Source: an aff. Roholtiella sp. LEGE 12411
GTDB lineage: Bacteria > Cyanobacteriota > Cyanobacteriia > Cyanobacteriales > Nostocaceae
DNA length: 64,000 bases
Direction of reading: 5' to 3'
Assembly (NCBI RefSeq): GCF_015206995.1
Contig: NZ_JADEXR010000014.1
Location: 1-64,000 of the forward strand
Below are positions 9,868 through 18,463 of this stretch, piece after piece. Below the pieces are notes generated by a model. It saw nothing but the letters and a program-made list of their open reading frames with translations, was not told the origin of the DNA and searched no databases. The translations under genes were made by a program, and so were the position numbers. Every line of letters starts with the position of its first letter. Position 1 is the first letter of the stretch.

Positions 9868-10917
9868 ATGCAGCTTGTTAATTTACCAATTATTGCCCAA
9901 GTAGGCATAGATGAAATCCTCGGTAATGGTGCTACAACTGCCCAAAGTATTGCCGAGGGTTGGGACAATCAATGGCTAGATTTATTACAAAATAATACCA
10001 GTAATAACTTGTATGGAGCGCTCACAAATCTAGGTGTGTTCTTTGCAGTAGGAACCTTGCTGTTTTTTATGTTACAATTCCTCAAAGATTTGATATACAG
10101 CGAATATGCCCGCCCTATATCAGCTTTGATTTGGCCATTCCTAGTGGTAATACTGTTAAGTAATTCAGGCAATGGAAGCATACTTTCTAATTTAACATTG
10201 GGAGTACGGAATTTGATAAATTCTGTAAATCAGCAAGTAGTGGTAACAACAAATACTGACCAAATTTATCAGCAAGCACTGAATATGAGTATTGCTGAAG
10301 AGGTGGCTGGTTCTTTACTGCGTCCTTGTCAGTCACTTACTGGTGAACAACAAAATAAATGCTTTATCAAAGCCACGGAAAAAGCTAACGAACTCTGGCA
10401 AGAATACAGAAATTTATACGGCAATAAAACTTGGATAGATAGATTAGAAAACAAGGTAAATCAAATTACATATAGCACAGGTACTGTATCTGAAAACGCC
10501 TTTAATGCTTTGCTAGGTTCCACAATCCAAACGAGCATCAAGAATTTCCTAGTCTCTTTACAATATGCCTTCCAAAATTTAATAGAAGCGACTATGTTAC
10601 TCATAGCAACATTAGGGCCCCTGGCTGTGGGTGGATCTTTGCTACCTGTAGCTGGTAAACCAATTTTTGCATGGCTTACGGGGTTTTTATCTATTGGTAT
10701 CGCCAAGATTTCATTTAATATTATTGCTGTGTTAACTGCCGCAGTTATTGTTAATGGCCCCGGTCAAAATGCTAATGTTGATCCAGACTTAATGTGGTTC
10801 ATAATTTTTCTGGGAATTTTAGCACCGATTTTATCTTTACTAGTGGCTGCGGCTGGGGGGTTTGCCGTCTTCAGTGCGATCAGCAATACGGCTTCTCTGG
10901 TGAAAGATAGGATATAA
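9868..10917 (+). CDS. VirB6/TrbL-like polytopic membrane protein
   Basis: The 349-residue product has an N-terminal amphipathic stretch, hydrophobic helices at about 53-70 and 77-95, a polar central loop of about 130 residues with two cysteines, and three or four closely packed helices in the C-terminal third (about 232-345), including a Gly/Ala-rich pair near the end. This long-loop-plus-helix-bundle plan is that of VirB6/TrbL, the inner-membrane channel component of type IV secretion systems. It starts 26 bp after the VirB5-like gene. No catalytic motif is expected for the family. Confidence 0.62.
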   Translation: MQLVNLPIIAQVGIDEILGNGATTAQSIAEGWDNQWLDLLQNNTSNNLYGALTNLGVFFAVGTLLFFMLQFLKDLIYSEYARPISALIWPFLVVILLSNSGNGSILSNLTLGVRNLINSVNQQVVVTTNTDQIYQQALNMSIAEEVAGSLLRPCQSLTGEQQNKCFIKATEKANELWQEYRNLYGNKTWIDRLENKVNQITYSTGTVSENAFNALLGSTIQTSIKNFLVSLQYAFQNLIEATMLLIATLGPLAVGGSLLPVAGKPIFAWLTGFLSIGIAKISFNIIAVLTAAVIVNGPGQNANVDPDLMWFIIFLGILAPILSLLVAAAGGFAVFSAISNTASLVKDRI

Positions 10918-10996
10918 GTTTTTAGCTAGGGGAGATTGGTAAGTAGTTAAAGATCAAGATAAATAAGCGATAACTGTTGGGTTGGGAGATGAGTAA

Positions 10997-11821
10997 ATGG
11001 TACGGTTATTAGAAAAAAGACAACGAACAGGAAGTATTTTAACAGCTTTTGCGATCGCCACCTTAAGTTTGCATGTATTAGTATTACTTCTGTTCCTATT
11101 TCAAGGGATTAAAATTCGCCAACTCAGCCTGAGAAAGCCTCCCAACTTTGTGCAAATGCTCGATGGTAAACCAGTAGCTGTTACTGATGATTTGGAACGA
11201 GAACCAGAAGCAATTCGCCAATTCATTAGTAAAACGATGATATCAATGTTTAACTGGTCTGGAAACCTACCACCACAAAGTATTGAAGAAGTTGCAAACC
11301 CCAAATCAGATTTAGGAATACTGATTAGAACAACACAAGGGGGTGGTCAAAAAATTAGCACCAGTAGTTGGATAGCTAGTTTTGCTTTATCAGAAGATTT
11401 TCGCAAAGGTTTCTTAAGCACAATTGCAGAAATAACGCCACCAGAAGTTTTCTCTGAAAACCCCAGCCAAGCTATGACATCACAGTTAATTATTAAGCGG
11501 GTTTATCCGCCGAAAAAAATTGCCCCAGGTAAGTGGCGCGTGGGGATGGTAGCTGACTTAATTCAAAAAAAACAAGTTGATAACAAAAGAATTATCACGC
11601 CTTTTAACAAAGATTTACTGGTGCGTGCAGTAGATTACTTCGCTAATCCACAAACCGACAATGCTACTACCCTGCAAAAAGCAATTTACAGTATTCGTAA
11701 TGACCAACTAGAAATCTACGAAATTCGGAATTTATGTTTGCTAGACGAATATAACAACCTGAATGAAGAACAATTAAAGCAATGCGGAAATAAAACAAAG
11801 TCTGGCAGTTTTATAAAATAA
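10997..11821 (+). CDS. VirB8-like bitopic protein, first of two paralogues
   Basis: A 274-residue protein with a short basic cytoplasmic tail, one membrane helix (about 15-38) and a periplasmic-type domain. The stretch after the helix (QMLDGKPVAV, then EREPEAIRQFISKTM) matches closely the start of the next gene product (QLIDGRAITV, then ERQPETIRRFVGESM), so the pair arose by duplication. A single N-terminal anchor with a globular periplasmic domain of about 200 residues is the VirB8/TraE plan, an assembly factor of the inner-membrane complex. Position between VirB6- and VirB10-like genes agrees. Confidence 0.62.
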   Translation: MVRLLEKRQRTGSILTAFAIATLSLHVLVLLLFLFQGIKIRQLSLRKPPNFVQMLDGKPVAVTDDLEREPEAIRQFISKTMISMFNWSGNLPPQSIEEVANPKSDLGILIRTTQGGGQKISTSSWIASFALSEDFRKGFLSTIAEITPPEVFSENPSQAMTSQLIIKRVYPPKKIAPGKWRVGMVADLIQKKQVDNKRIITPFNKDLLVRAVDYFANPQTDNATTLQKAIYSIRNDQLEIYEIRNLCLLDEYNNLNEEQLKQCGNKTKSGSFIK

Positions 11822-11860
11822 AATGTTTCCATTTAATCCAATTTATATAAATAATTATTA

Positions 11861-12553
11861 ATGCAATTACTTAAACCAGAAAATAAGAAAAATAGCTTTT
11901 TACCGCTGTTGGCAGTAGGAACATTTGGTTTGCATTTGTTCACTTTACTGTTACTAGTATTTCATGGGTCTATGTTGCAACAATTGGATCAGCAACTTAC
12001 ACCTCAAAGTTTAGTGCAACTTATTGATGGTCGTGCCATCACAGTAGATCCGCAACAGAATTTAGAGCGACAACCGGAGACGATTCGGCGCTTTGTCGGT
12101 GAAAGTATGACCTTAATGCTTACTTGGTCACAGCAACAACCGCCAAAAACAGTCTGGGAAATCAGTTCTCAATTGGTAGCTGATGATTTTCAGCAAAAAT
12201 TTCAGTCAGAACTTACTAATTTAAATCCAGAGAGTCAATTTGACTCTGTGAATAGAGGCACTGAAAATGTATTAGTAATCCAAAGAGTTTCTCAACCAAC
12301 AAAGATAGGTGATGGTCAGTGGAAAGTAGAGATTCTCGCTCATCAATTAGTTTTTAGCAGTTCTGACAAGCTAGGAAAGTCAATTTCGTTCAATAAACAA
12401 ATTTTAGTCAGAGCTATAGATCAACCAGCGACTTCACTACCAAATGCAGCAATTCCGTTACACTTAGCAGCTTACCGCCTCGGCGAAGCTAGACTAGAAA
12501 TTTATAATGTCTGTGAAATTCAAGATAAAAATTGTTCTGGAAATTCAAACTAA
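11861..12553 (+). CDS. VirB8-like bitopic protein, second of two paralogues
   Basis: A 230-residue protein with a basic N-terminus, one membrane helix (about 15-37) and a periplasmic-type domain. It shares with the preceding gene product the post-helix pattern (IDGRAITV, ERQPETIRRF) and a near-C-terminal segment (RAIDQ and LEIYNVCEI against RAVDY and LEIYEIRNL). It is shorter by about 44 residues. Two different VirB8-like subunits in one system could form a hetero-oligomeric inner-membrane ring. It ends 9 bp before the VirB10-like gene. Confidence 0.62.
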   Translation: MQLLKPENKKNSFLPLLAVGTFGLHLFTLLLLVFHGSMLQQLDQQLTPQSLVQLIDGRAITVDPQQNLERQPETIRRFVGESMTLMLTWSQQQPPKTVWEISSQLVADDFQQKFQSELTNLNPESQFDSVNRGTENVLVIQRVSQPTKIGDGQWKVEILAHQLVFSSSDKLGKSISFNKQILVRAIDQPATSLPNAAIPLHLAAYRLGEARLEIYNVCEIQDKNCSGNSN

Positions 12554-12562
12554 GTTGTAACC

Positions 12563-14146
12563 ATGACTAGATACTCAATTCCATCAGAAACTTCTGCACA
12601 AAATCTCTTCAATCTAACTACCGACGATCGCCAATTAGAAGTAGAGTCTTTAGATTGGGAATCGCGGATGGCAAGATTGGTTGGCTTTGAAGAGGAAGCT
12701 GCTCCTACCAAAGTCGCAGAATTAGAAGAATCTGCCATCCTACAGCCGTCACCTGAGCAGCCAGATGAGGTTCAGACTAAGCAACCCCTCTCATCTAATC
12801 CCTTTGCTAAGTTAGGTTTGGTGGGGATGGCTACCCTATCTATAGTTTTATTGGCTGGCGGATTTCTGTCCCAGTTGATGAACAGCGGTAATCAAAAGCC
12901 AAAAATTGAGACTTCTCCCCAAGTGCGATCGCAACCTATAAATCAGTCTCCTTCTCAAAATCTAGAAACAGAAGTAGAAACCCTAAAAACAAAATTAGCT
13001 CTAACTGAACAAGTTGAGTTAGTCAAAGCAGCACAAGAAAAGCTCAGAACTGCAAAATCAACGCCTGCGATAGCTTTACAGCCAAAGCCAGCAGTTTCTT
13101 CCAGAAATAGACCGCAGGTAGTAGCACAAGCAACACCAGCACCCGTGCGAACAGTTTATGTGCCTCGCGTAGTGACAGTACCATCTCCTCCACAAAGTCC
13201 TATTATCTCTCAACCTTCACCACCACCAGTTGTGCCAGTCGTCAATGTAACTCCACCACCTCCACCAAACCCCCTCGACGAGTGGACAAGGCTAGCAAAA
13301 TTGGGTAGCTATGGTCAGGTAAATGTCAGTGATAAACCTAATGTCATGGCAGCTACCTCTGAGCCTCCACAAAATACCCAGGTGGCGCAACAGCCACCAA
13401 ATCCCAATCCGAACCAAACGCCACCACAGGAACCCTCCTCTGTAGTCAATCAAGGACAACAACAGAGCCAGAGATCCGTAGCAGTAGGGACTAGCGTCAA
13501 AGCAGTATTAGCAACAGCTGTATTTGGGGAAACTAGTAAGGCCAGGAACAACGACGATAAAGACGAAAACGAGGATGTATTTGTTGTGCGTTTGAAAGAA
13601 CCACTCAAAGCTGTGGATGGTGCGATCGCTTTACCTGCCAACACAGAGTTATTAGCTGAAATTCGTTCTATTTCCGAACAGGGTTTGGTACAGCTAAATG
13701 TAGTCAAAGTTATTGTACAAAATAAGGGCAACATCACAGAAAGAAGCTTACCGCAAAATGCGATCATGATTCGTGCTTCTCAAGGTAAACCTCTCATAGC
13801 ACAACAATTTCCCAATCAATCATCATCCATTGCAGGGATGGATGTAGGAATATTTGTTTTGGGTGGTCTTGGCAAAGCCGCAGAATTATTTAATCGTGCT
13901 GATTCCGAAATTGTCTACCCTAGAGACAGCAACGGCAACGCAATTGGCACGCCATACACGATTAACAACAACACCAGACGCAACATTGCAGCTGGGCTAT
14001 TTGAAGGTGGTATTAATACGGTAGTTCCCCAAATTGCCCAACGCAATCAACAGGCTATCTCGCAAATGATGCAACGTACAAATGTTTGGTTTGTGCCTGC
14101 TGGTAAAAATGTTGAAATATATATCAATCAAGTAATGCAGTTTTAA
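12563..14146 (+). CDS. VirB10/TrbI-like protein
   Basis: The 527-residue protein has an acidic cytoplasmic N-terminus (about 1-80), one membrane helix (about 84-106), a long extended region rich in Pro, Gln and Ser (about 110-300, with several PPPP runs), and a C-terminal beta-rich domain (about 305-527) beginning near VGTSVKAVLATAVFGE. That order is the VirB10/TrbI plan, in which a proline-rich spacer crosses the periplasm between inner and outer membranes and transmits the energy state of the ATPases. Together with the VirB4-like motor it is the strongest evidence for the type IV secretion reading of the cluster. Confidence 0.8.
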   Translation: MTRYSIPSETSAQNLFNLTTDDRQLEVESLDWESRMARLVGFEEEAAPTKVAELEESAILQPSPEQPDEVQTKQPLSSNPFAKLGLVGMATLSIVLLAGGFLSQLMNSGNQKPKIETSPQVRSQPINQSPSQNLETEVETLKTKLALTEQVELVKAAQEKLRTAKSTPAIALQPKPAVSSRNRPQVVAQATPAPVRTVYVPRVVTVPSPPQSPIISQPSPPPVVPVVNVTPPPPPNPLDEWTRLAKLGSYGQVNVSDKPNVMAATSEPPQNTQVAQQPPNPNPNQTPPQEPSSVVNQGQQQSQRSVAVGTSVKAVLATAVFGETSKARNNDDKDENEDVFVVRLKEPLKAVDGAIALPANTELLAEIRSISEQGLVQLNVVKVIVQNKGNITERSLPQNAIMIRASQGKPLIAQQFPNQSSSIAGMDVGIFVLGGLGKAAELFNRADSEIVYPRDSNGNAIGTPYTINNNTRRNIAAGLFEGGINTVVPQIAQRNQQAISQMMQRTNVWFVPAGKNVEIYINQVMQF

Positions 14147-14261
14147 CTTGGGGAGTCAGGATTCAAGACGCCATTAATCGCGTCTGTACAAGAGACAGTA
14201 GTCAAAAGTTAGATTATTCCCATCTCTTCCTCATCTCCCTCATCTTCATCTGTTTGCAGCC

Positions 14262-14837
14262 ATGAAAAATAATCTCAACTTGCCAGGAAAGACCTCAAAA
14301 AAAGTTCATTTCCTACATTTAGCTTCCTTGATTTTCTCGGCTGCTATGTTCTTAGTGGCAGGTCGTGCCATAGCGAATAACGCCGTTCTTCGTTCGATGT
14401 TTTCCTGTCAAGCCCAAGGTTTAGGAGGAGCAATACCTACCATAAATGTTTCATATCAACAAGGAACAAACTTAAGCTTTATTCAGGCTGGAGAAGTAAT
14501 TAAAAAAGTTTGGTTAAACGATCCATCACAAGTAACTATAGACTTTGATGGCCCGGTATGTATGCAGTTCGGTCAAGACCGTAATACTAATGTAGGAGAT
14601 TGTCAAAAATCAGCAGCGAATGTAATGCAACTTAGACGAATTAACAAACTGAAAATTCCTGGACTTCCTAACACTAGCAACACACTTTTAACAGTTGTTA
14701 CTGAAGGACAAGGTAAAACTAAGTTGTATACTTTCCGAGTGATATATGAAGAAAATAGCCCAGAATATCACACTCTAGCAATTTTCCCTGATCCTCCTTC
14801 TGCTAACGAAGCACCTTGTGTGAGAGTTTCACAATAA
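14262..14837 (+). CDS. Secreted protein resembling the N-terminal half of VirB9/TraK
   Basis: The 191-residue protein carries a signal peptide (about residues 1-38, ending near AIA|NN). The mature part reads as beta-strands with the pattern GTNLSFIQAGEVIKKVWLND, then a PGLPNTSNTLLTVVTEG segment and LYTFRVIY, which resembles the first domain of VirB9/TraK/CagX outer-membrane core proteins. Known VirB9 proteins are nearly 300 residues with a second domain that binds VirB7; that part is absent. Four cysteines in the mature chain could form disulfides. It closes the nine-gene run after a 115-bp gap. Confidence 0.55.
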   Translation: MKNNLNLPGKTSKKVHFLHLASLIFSAAMFLVAGRAIANNAVLRSMFSCQAQGLGGAIPTINVSYQQGTNLSFIQAGEVIKKVWLNDPSQVTIDFDGPVCMQFGQDRNTNVGDCQKSAANVMQLRRINKLKIPGLPNTSNTLLTVVTEGQGKTKLYTFRVIYEENSPEYHTLAIFPDPPSANEAPCVRVSQ

Positions 14838-14882
14838 AGTTGCTGATTTCTACTGCCTAGAGCATCGATTCAGTAATTGCAA

Positions 14883-14990
14883 AAAAACCGATTTCTCTTC
14901 GGTAAAACGACCAATTTTCGTTAACTGTAGAGACGTTGCAATGCTGTAGAGACGTTGCATTGCAACGTCTCTACCAAAGAATCGGTTTTT
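14883..14990. repeat. Nested palindrome downstream of the secretion-like cluster
   Basis: An 11-bp inverted repeat (14883-14893 with 14980-14990, AAAACCGATT core) encloses a perfect 14-bp-arm palindrome (14946-14974, unit GTAGAGACGTTGCA) and an extra direct copy of the same 14-mer at 14927-14940. The right arm ends in a T-run, so the element could act as a transcription terminator for the upstream genes. The same palindrome recurs at 38830-38854. Confidence 0.6.
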
Positions 14991-15159
14991 CTCGCCCCTA
15001 TCTTGAATACTGAATCGGTGTTCTAGCTATCGTTTTTGAGCGTGATGGCGCTGTGATTTGTTGGGAGTAATGCGATCGCTGTTATCATTGCGCTCACTAA
15101 ATGACCCCAGTGTATGATCGAACAAGGTCATTCGGTTCTGGTGGGGGTCAGCCACCAGA

Positions 15160-15276
15160 GGTAACTCAGTACACCTTTATTACTTCTTCCCCATTCCCTA
15201 TTCCCCATTCCCTATTCCCCATTCCCTATTCCCTGTCTCTACGAGTGATTCAGCAATCAAACCAGATTACTATATC
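15160..15276 (-). repeat. Dispersed repeat family, partial copy
   Basis: Contains tandem CCCCATTCCCTATT units and then CTCTACGAGTGATTCAGCAATCAAACCAGATTACTATA. This is the reverse complement of the module at 44274 and 18464, read as TATAGTAATCCGATTTG and onward. The far end is not clearly preserved, so the left limit is approximate. It lies just upstream of the DUF1636 gene and may contribute to or separate its promoter. Confidence 0.6.
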
Positions 15277-15302
15277 AGTTCTACATATCTGCGAGGTAAC
15301 AG

Positions 15303-15746
15303 ATGACTGCTGCTACAAATATTTCCAGAACCACTGACTTTGTTGATGATTACCATAGCTTATTTGTTTGCAAAACCTGTGCCAGTATGTGGCAAGATGG
15401 AAAACGCTTAGGTGAAAGTGGTGGTCAAAAACTACTACAGCAGCTTCAGCATCTTGCACAAGATTGGGACTTACGAAATAAATTCTTAATTGAAGAAGTT
15501 GAATGCATGAGTGCTTGTAATCGTTCATGCGTCGTCGCATTTGCTGCTAAAGGCAAATTAACATATTTATTTGGCGATTTAGCAGCTGAAGACAGTGCAT
15601 CTGCGGTACTGGAATGTGCTAGAAAATACTATGCCCATCAGGATGGCTTACTACCTTGGTCAGAACGACCAGAACTTCTGAAAAAGGGAATTTTGGCAAA
15701 GATTCCTTCTATATCTGTAGAAAAAGTTAGCACAACAGTAATTTAG
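15303..15746 (+). CDS. DUF1636 ferredoxin-like metal-binding protein
   Basis: A 147-residue protein with five spaced cysteines: C23 and C26 in VCKTCASMW, and C68, C72 and C76 in ECMSACNRSC. This arrangement is that of the DUF1636 family, thought to bind a [2Fe-2S] cluster and often encoded with cobalamin or CobW-type metal genes. It directly precedes cobK and the corrin gene set here, so an accessory role in corrin-ring or metal metabolism is reasonable but inferred. The ATG at 15303 sits about 27 bp after a dispersed repeat. No transmembrane segment or signal peptide is seen. Confidence 0.75.
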   Translation: MTAATNISRTTDFVDDYHSLFVCKTCASMWQDGKRLGESGGQKLLQQLQHLAQDWDLRNKFLIEEVECMSACNRSCVVAFAAKGKLTYLFGDLAAEDSASAVLECARKYYAHQDGLLPWSERPELLKKGILAKIPSISVEKVSTTVI

Positions 15747-15875
15747 TAAACCAGACCAGGGTTTGGGGAACTCGGGCCCCTCTATAGGGACAAGAGGCAA
15801 TAGAAACTGAGGATTGAACAAAGAAGTGATCGCACCGGCTTGGGTATTGCGTCAGTAAAACGCAGAGAAAACATT

Positions 15876-16622
15876 ATGATACGTGTTTTGATTCTCGGCG
15901 GGACAGGAGATGCAGCAGAAATAGCTGCAAGAGTCGCGACTATCCAAGGGGTAGAAGCAATCACATCTCTAGCAGGTCGCACCAGCGAACCCTCAATTCC
16001 GTTAGGTGATCTGCGGATTGGGGGTTTTGGTGGTGCATCTGGAATGGCTAGCTATCTTCGTCAGATGGGAATCAACCTGCTGATTGATGCCACTCATCCT
16101 TTCGCTACTCAGATTTCTTTCAATGCGGCTGCGGCTGCAAACGAGATTGGAGTACCCCGTCTGATGTTAATTCGCCCCCCTTGGGAGCAAGTGAGTGGCG
16201 ATCGCTGGATCGAAGTTGACAATATTGAAGCTGCCGCCACAGCCCTGCAACACCTGGCAAAACGGGTGTTTTTGACAGTTGGTAGACAAGAATTAGCTGC
16301 CTTCGCTCACCTGAAGGAAATTTGGTTTCTGATGCGAATGATTGAACCTCCTGCCCCCGATGCTTTAGTGCCGCCAGGGATGGTATTGTGCGATCGCGGG
16401 CCTTTTGACCTCAAAAACGAGAGAGAAATCCTTATTCACAAAAACATTGATACCATTGTCAGTAAAAATAGTGGTGGCAATGCAACTTATGCCAAGATTA
16501 CTGCGGCGCGGGAATTGGGACTGAAAGTTATTATGGTGAATCGTCCAGCAACGCCACCAGGTGAGCAGGTTAGCAATGTTGATGATGTTTTGGCGTGGCT
16601 GCTTAACAAATTGCACGGCTAG
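15876..16622 (+). CDS. cobK: Precorrin-6A reductase
   Basis: The 248-residue product begins MIRVLILGGTGDA, a Rossmann-type nucleotide-binding start characteristic of CobK/CbiJ. Later segments (LLIDATHPFA, FLTVGRQEL, SKNSGGNATYAKI) are well-known family signatures. The enzyme reduces precorrin-6A (or cobalt-precorrin-6A) with NAD(P)H during corrin-ring formation. ATG 15876 was chosen over an upstream TTG at 15840 because it puts the Rossmann strand at the very N-terminus. It converges with cobL across a 74-bp gap holding a palindrome. Confidence 0.9.
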   Translation: MIRVLILGGTGDAAEIAARVATIQGVEAITSLAGRTSEPSIPLGDLRIGGFGGASGMASYLRQMGINLLIDATHPFATQISFNAAAAANEIGVPRLMLIRPPWEQVSGDRWIEVDNIEAAATALQHLAKRVFLTVGRQELAAFAHLKEIWFLMRMIEPPAPDALVPPGMVLCDRGPFDLKNEREILIHKNIDTIVSKNSGGNATYAKITAARELGLKVIMVNRPATPPGEQVSNVDDVLAWLLNKLHG

Positions 16623-16654
16623 TAACTTAACTCGACACTTCGATCTGAGGTTGC

Positions 16655-16681
16655 AGGGTGGGCATTGCAATGCTCTCCCTA
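16655..16681. terminator. Palindrome between convergent cobK and cobL, candidate bidirectional terminator
   Basis: AGGGTGG and CTCTCCCT flank the perfect 12-bp palindrome GCATTGCAATGC, giving a stable hairpin in either direction. A short T-rich stretch (CTACTTTTA) follows on the plus strand. A close relative lies at 50422-50451. Confidence 0.5.
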
Positions 16682-16696
16682 CTTTTACTAAACAAG

Positions 16697-17908
16697 TCAC
16701 TGCTTTACAGCTATCCACTGGGTTACGGGTGTCATTGCTCGCCAGCCCAAAAATTTACCAATAGGTTCAGCTCTTTGAATGGCAATGCGGGTTAAGTTAC
16801 CTCCGACTTGTTCATGCCATTTAAATAACATTTGCTCACCCTCTACTGTCACCACATTGGCAACTAAACGTCCACCCGATCGCAGTGCTTCCCAGCAAAC
16901 ATTGAAAAGACCCGTTGCTGTTACCCCACCACCAATGAAGATGGCATCGGGTGTAGGCAAGTCTTTGAGAGCATTAGAGGCTGTACCTTCAATAATTTGC
17001 AGATTTGGAGTACCTAAAGCTGCGGCGTTATCAGCAATGTAGCGCAGTCTGGACGAGTTTTGTTCGATCGCGATCGCCCGACACCGGGGATGACTCCGCA
17101 TCCATTCGATAGAAATGGAGCCGCAACCCGCGCCGACATCCCACAACAGTTCTCCAGGTGTGGGGGCTAGGGTTGCTAAAGTGATTGCCCTAACCTCCTG
17201 CTTGGTTAGCTGTCCATCGTGTTGGTAGGCGCTATCTGGTAGTCCTGGTAGCCTCGGCAAACAGACAACCCCGGCATCAGCAGTACAATTAATTGCGATC
17301 GCATTTAAGGCAGCGATTTCTGTTTCACTCCAAGACACAGCCGTACCTTCGACTATCCGTTCGTGACTACCGCCCATGCGTTCCAATACAGTAATTTGAC
17401 TACTGCCATAGCCGCGATTTGTCAAGAGTTGGGCAACAATAGCGGGTGTATCCTTCCCTTCACTCAAAATCAATAGCCGTGCTCCGGGATAAATATACGA
17501 CTGGAGCAAAGAGAGTGGACGACCATTCAAACTTAAGGTTTCCACCTCAGTTAAAGACCATCCCAGTCTGGCGCAGGCGAGGCTGAAGGTTGAAGGTGCA
17601 GGAATAATTGTCATTTCAGACACAGGAATTCGCCGGGTTAGGGTGACACCGATGCCATAGCACATGGGATCGCCGCTTGCTAGTACGCAGATTGACTGAC
17701 CCCGACGCTGGATGATTTCATCTACTGAGGCGCTAATTGGCGAAGTCCAGACGATTTTTTGACGTTGGTCATCTGTAGGTAACATTGCTAAATGGCGATC
17801 GCCTCCCACGATGATTTCAGCTTGAGCAATTAGAGAATGAGCGATCGCGCTCAACCCCTGTAACCCGTCTTCGCCAATCCCTACAATAGAGAGCCATTTT
17901 CGTGTCAT
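16697..17908 (-). CDS. cobL: Bifunctional precorrin-6Y C5,15-methyltransferase/decarboxylase (CbiE-CbiT fusion)
   Basis: The 403-residue protein fuses two methyltransferases. The N-terminal half (about 1-200) begins WLSIVGIGEDG and contains VLASGDPMCYGIG, as in CbiE-type tetrapyrrole methylases. The C-terminal half (about 210-403) has the SAM-binding motif LLWDVGAGCGSISIEWM of CbiT. Together they methylate C5 and C15 of precorrin-6B and remove a carboxyl from the ring. ATG 17908 is preferred; GTG 17917 would add three residues. It is on the opposite strand from the other corrin genes and shares the upstream gap with the riboswitch-led operon, but no riboswitch is visible on its own side. Confidence 0.92.
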   Translation of the reverse strand: MTRKWLSIVGIGEDGLQGLSAIAHSLIAQAEIIVGGDRHLAMLPTDDQRQKIVWTSPISASVDEIIQRRGQSICVLASGDPMCYGIGVTLTRRIPVSEMTIIPAPSTFSLACARLGWSLTEVETLSLNGRPLSLLQSYIYPGARLLILSEGKDTPAIVAQLLTNRGYGSSQITVLERMGGSHERIVEGTAVSWSETEIAALNAIAINCTADAGVVCLPRLPGLPDSAYQHDGQLTKQEVRAITLATLAPTPGELLWDVGAGCGSISIEWMRSHPRCRAIAIEQNSSRLRYIADNAAALGTPNLQIIEGTASNALKDLPTPDAIFIGGGVTATGLFNVCWEALRSGGRLVANVVTVEGEQMLFKWHEQVGGNLTRIAIQRAEPIGKFLGWRAMTPVTQWIAVKQ

Positions 17909-17940
17909 GATTGGCACACTTTTCTCAAATGTGATAAAAA

Positions 17941-18460
17941 TTTAACTTAACTAGACTTCTTGCATAAATCCTCACACTCATAAATAGAACCGGTAAGTGG
18001 GAAACGAGCGTGTCTTTAGACCTGAGAGGTAAGCGACACGGGTGGTTTTAACCACCGGAAAACTTTGTATTCATTACCGCCTTGGGATTGGTGAGCTCGG
18101 TGTACTTTTGTAATGTACTTGCAATGGGACAATTACCATCTCAAACCTCACAATTCTGTACGCATAATGTTTGCTGTAAAAGAGCCTCCCTTGCGGGGTA
18201 ATGTTCGCTTCTCCCAAGGGGAGACGCTGCGCGAACACCAATGTTATTAGGGCTTGTTAGGCTTGCAACACTGTTCCAGTGACTTTAGAACTGTTTAATT
18301 GCAAACGACAGAGCGGAAAACTAGCGTCGCATTTGCCGGTGTCGTGACCCAAATAACGTAGTCAGTTAAGACTTAGGCTGGTCAGAATAGCTTGCAATTT
18401 CTTACAAGCTCAGGGCTTCAGTCCTGAGTTCCTGACACCATTTCACAAAATACCTGATAC
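17941..18460. other. Structured-looking non-coding region upstream of cobL
   Basis: No gene is recognisable in this 520-bp stretch. It contains several hairpin-forming pieces: GGTGG/CCACC near 18040, GTAC/GTAC near 18100-18115, a nested TGTTCGC/GCGAACA stem with an inner TCTCC/GGAGA stem near 18202-18237, and CTCAGG/CCTGAG near 18409-18428. The last resembles the end hairpins of IS200/IS605-type elements, so a decayed mobile element or an associated non-coding RNA is possible. No transposase remnant is readable. Confidence 0.35.
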
Positions 18461-18463
18461 AGA

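Noticed and set aside
15101-15337. 78-codon plus-strand frame
   Set aside because: Its codons are largely the CCCCATTCCCTATT low-complexity tract of a dispersed repeat; it overlaps the well-supported DUF1636 start.
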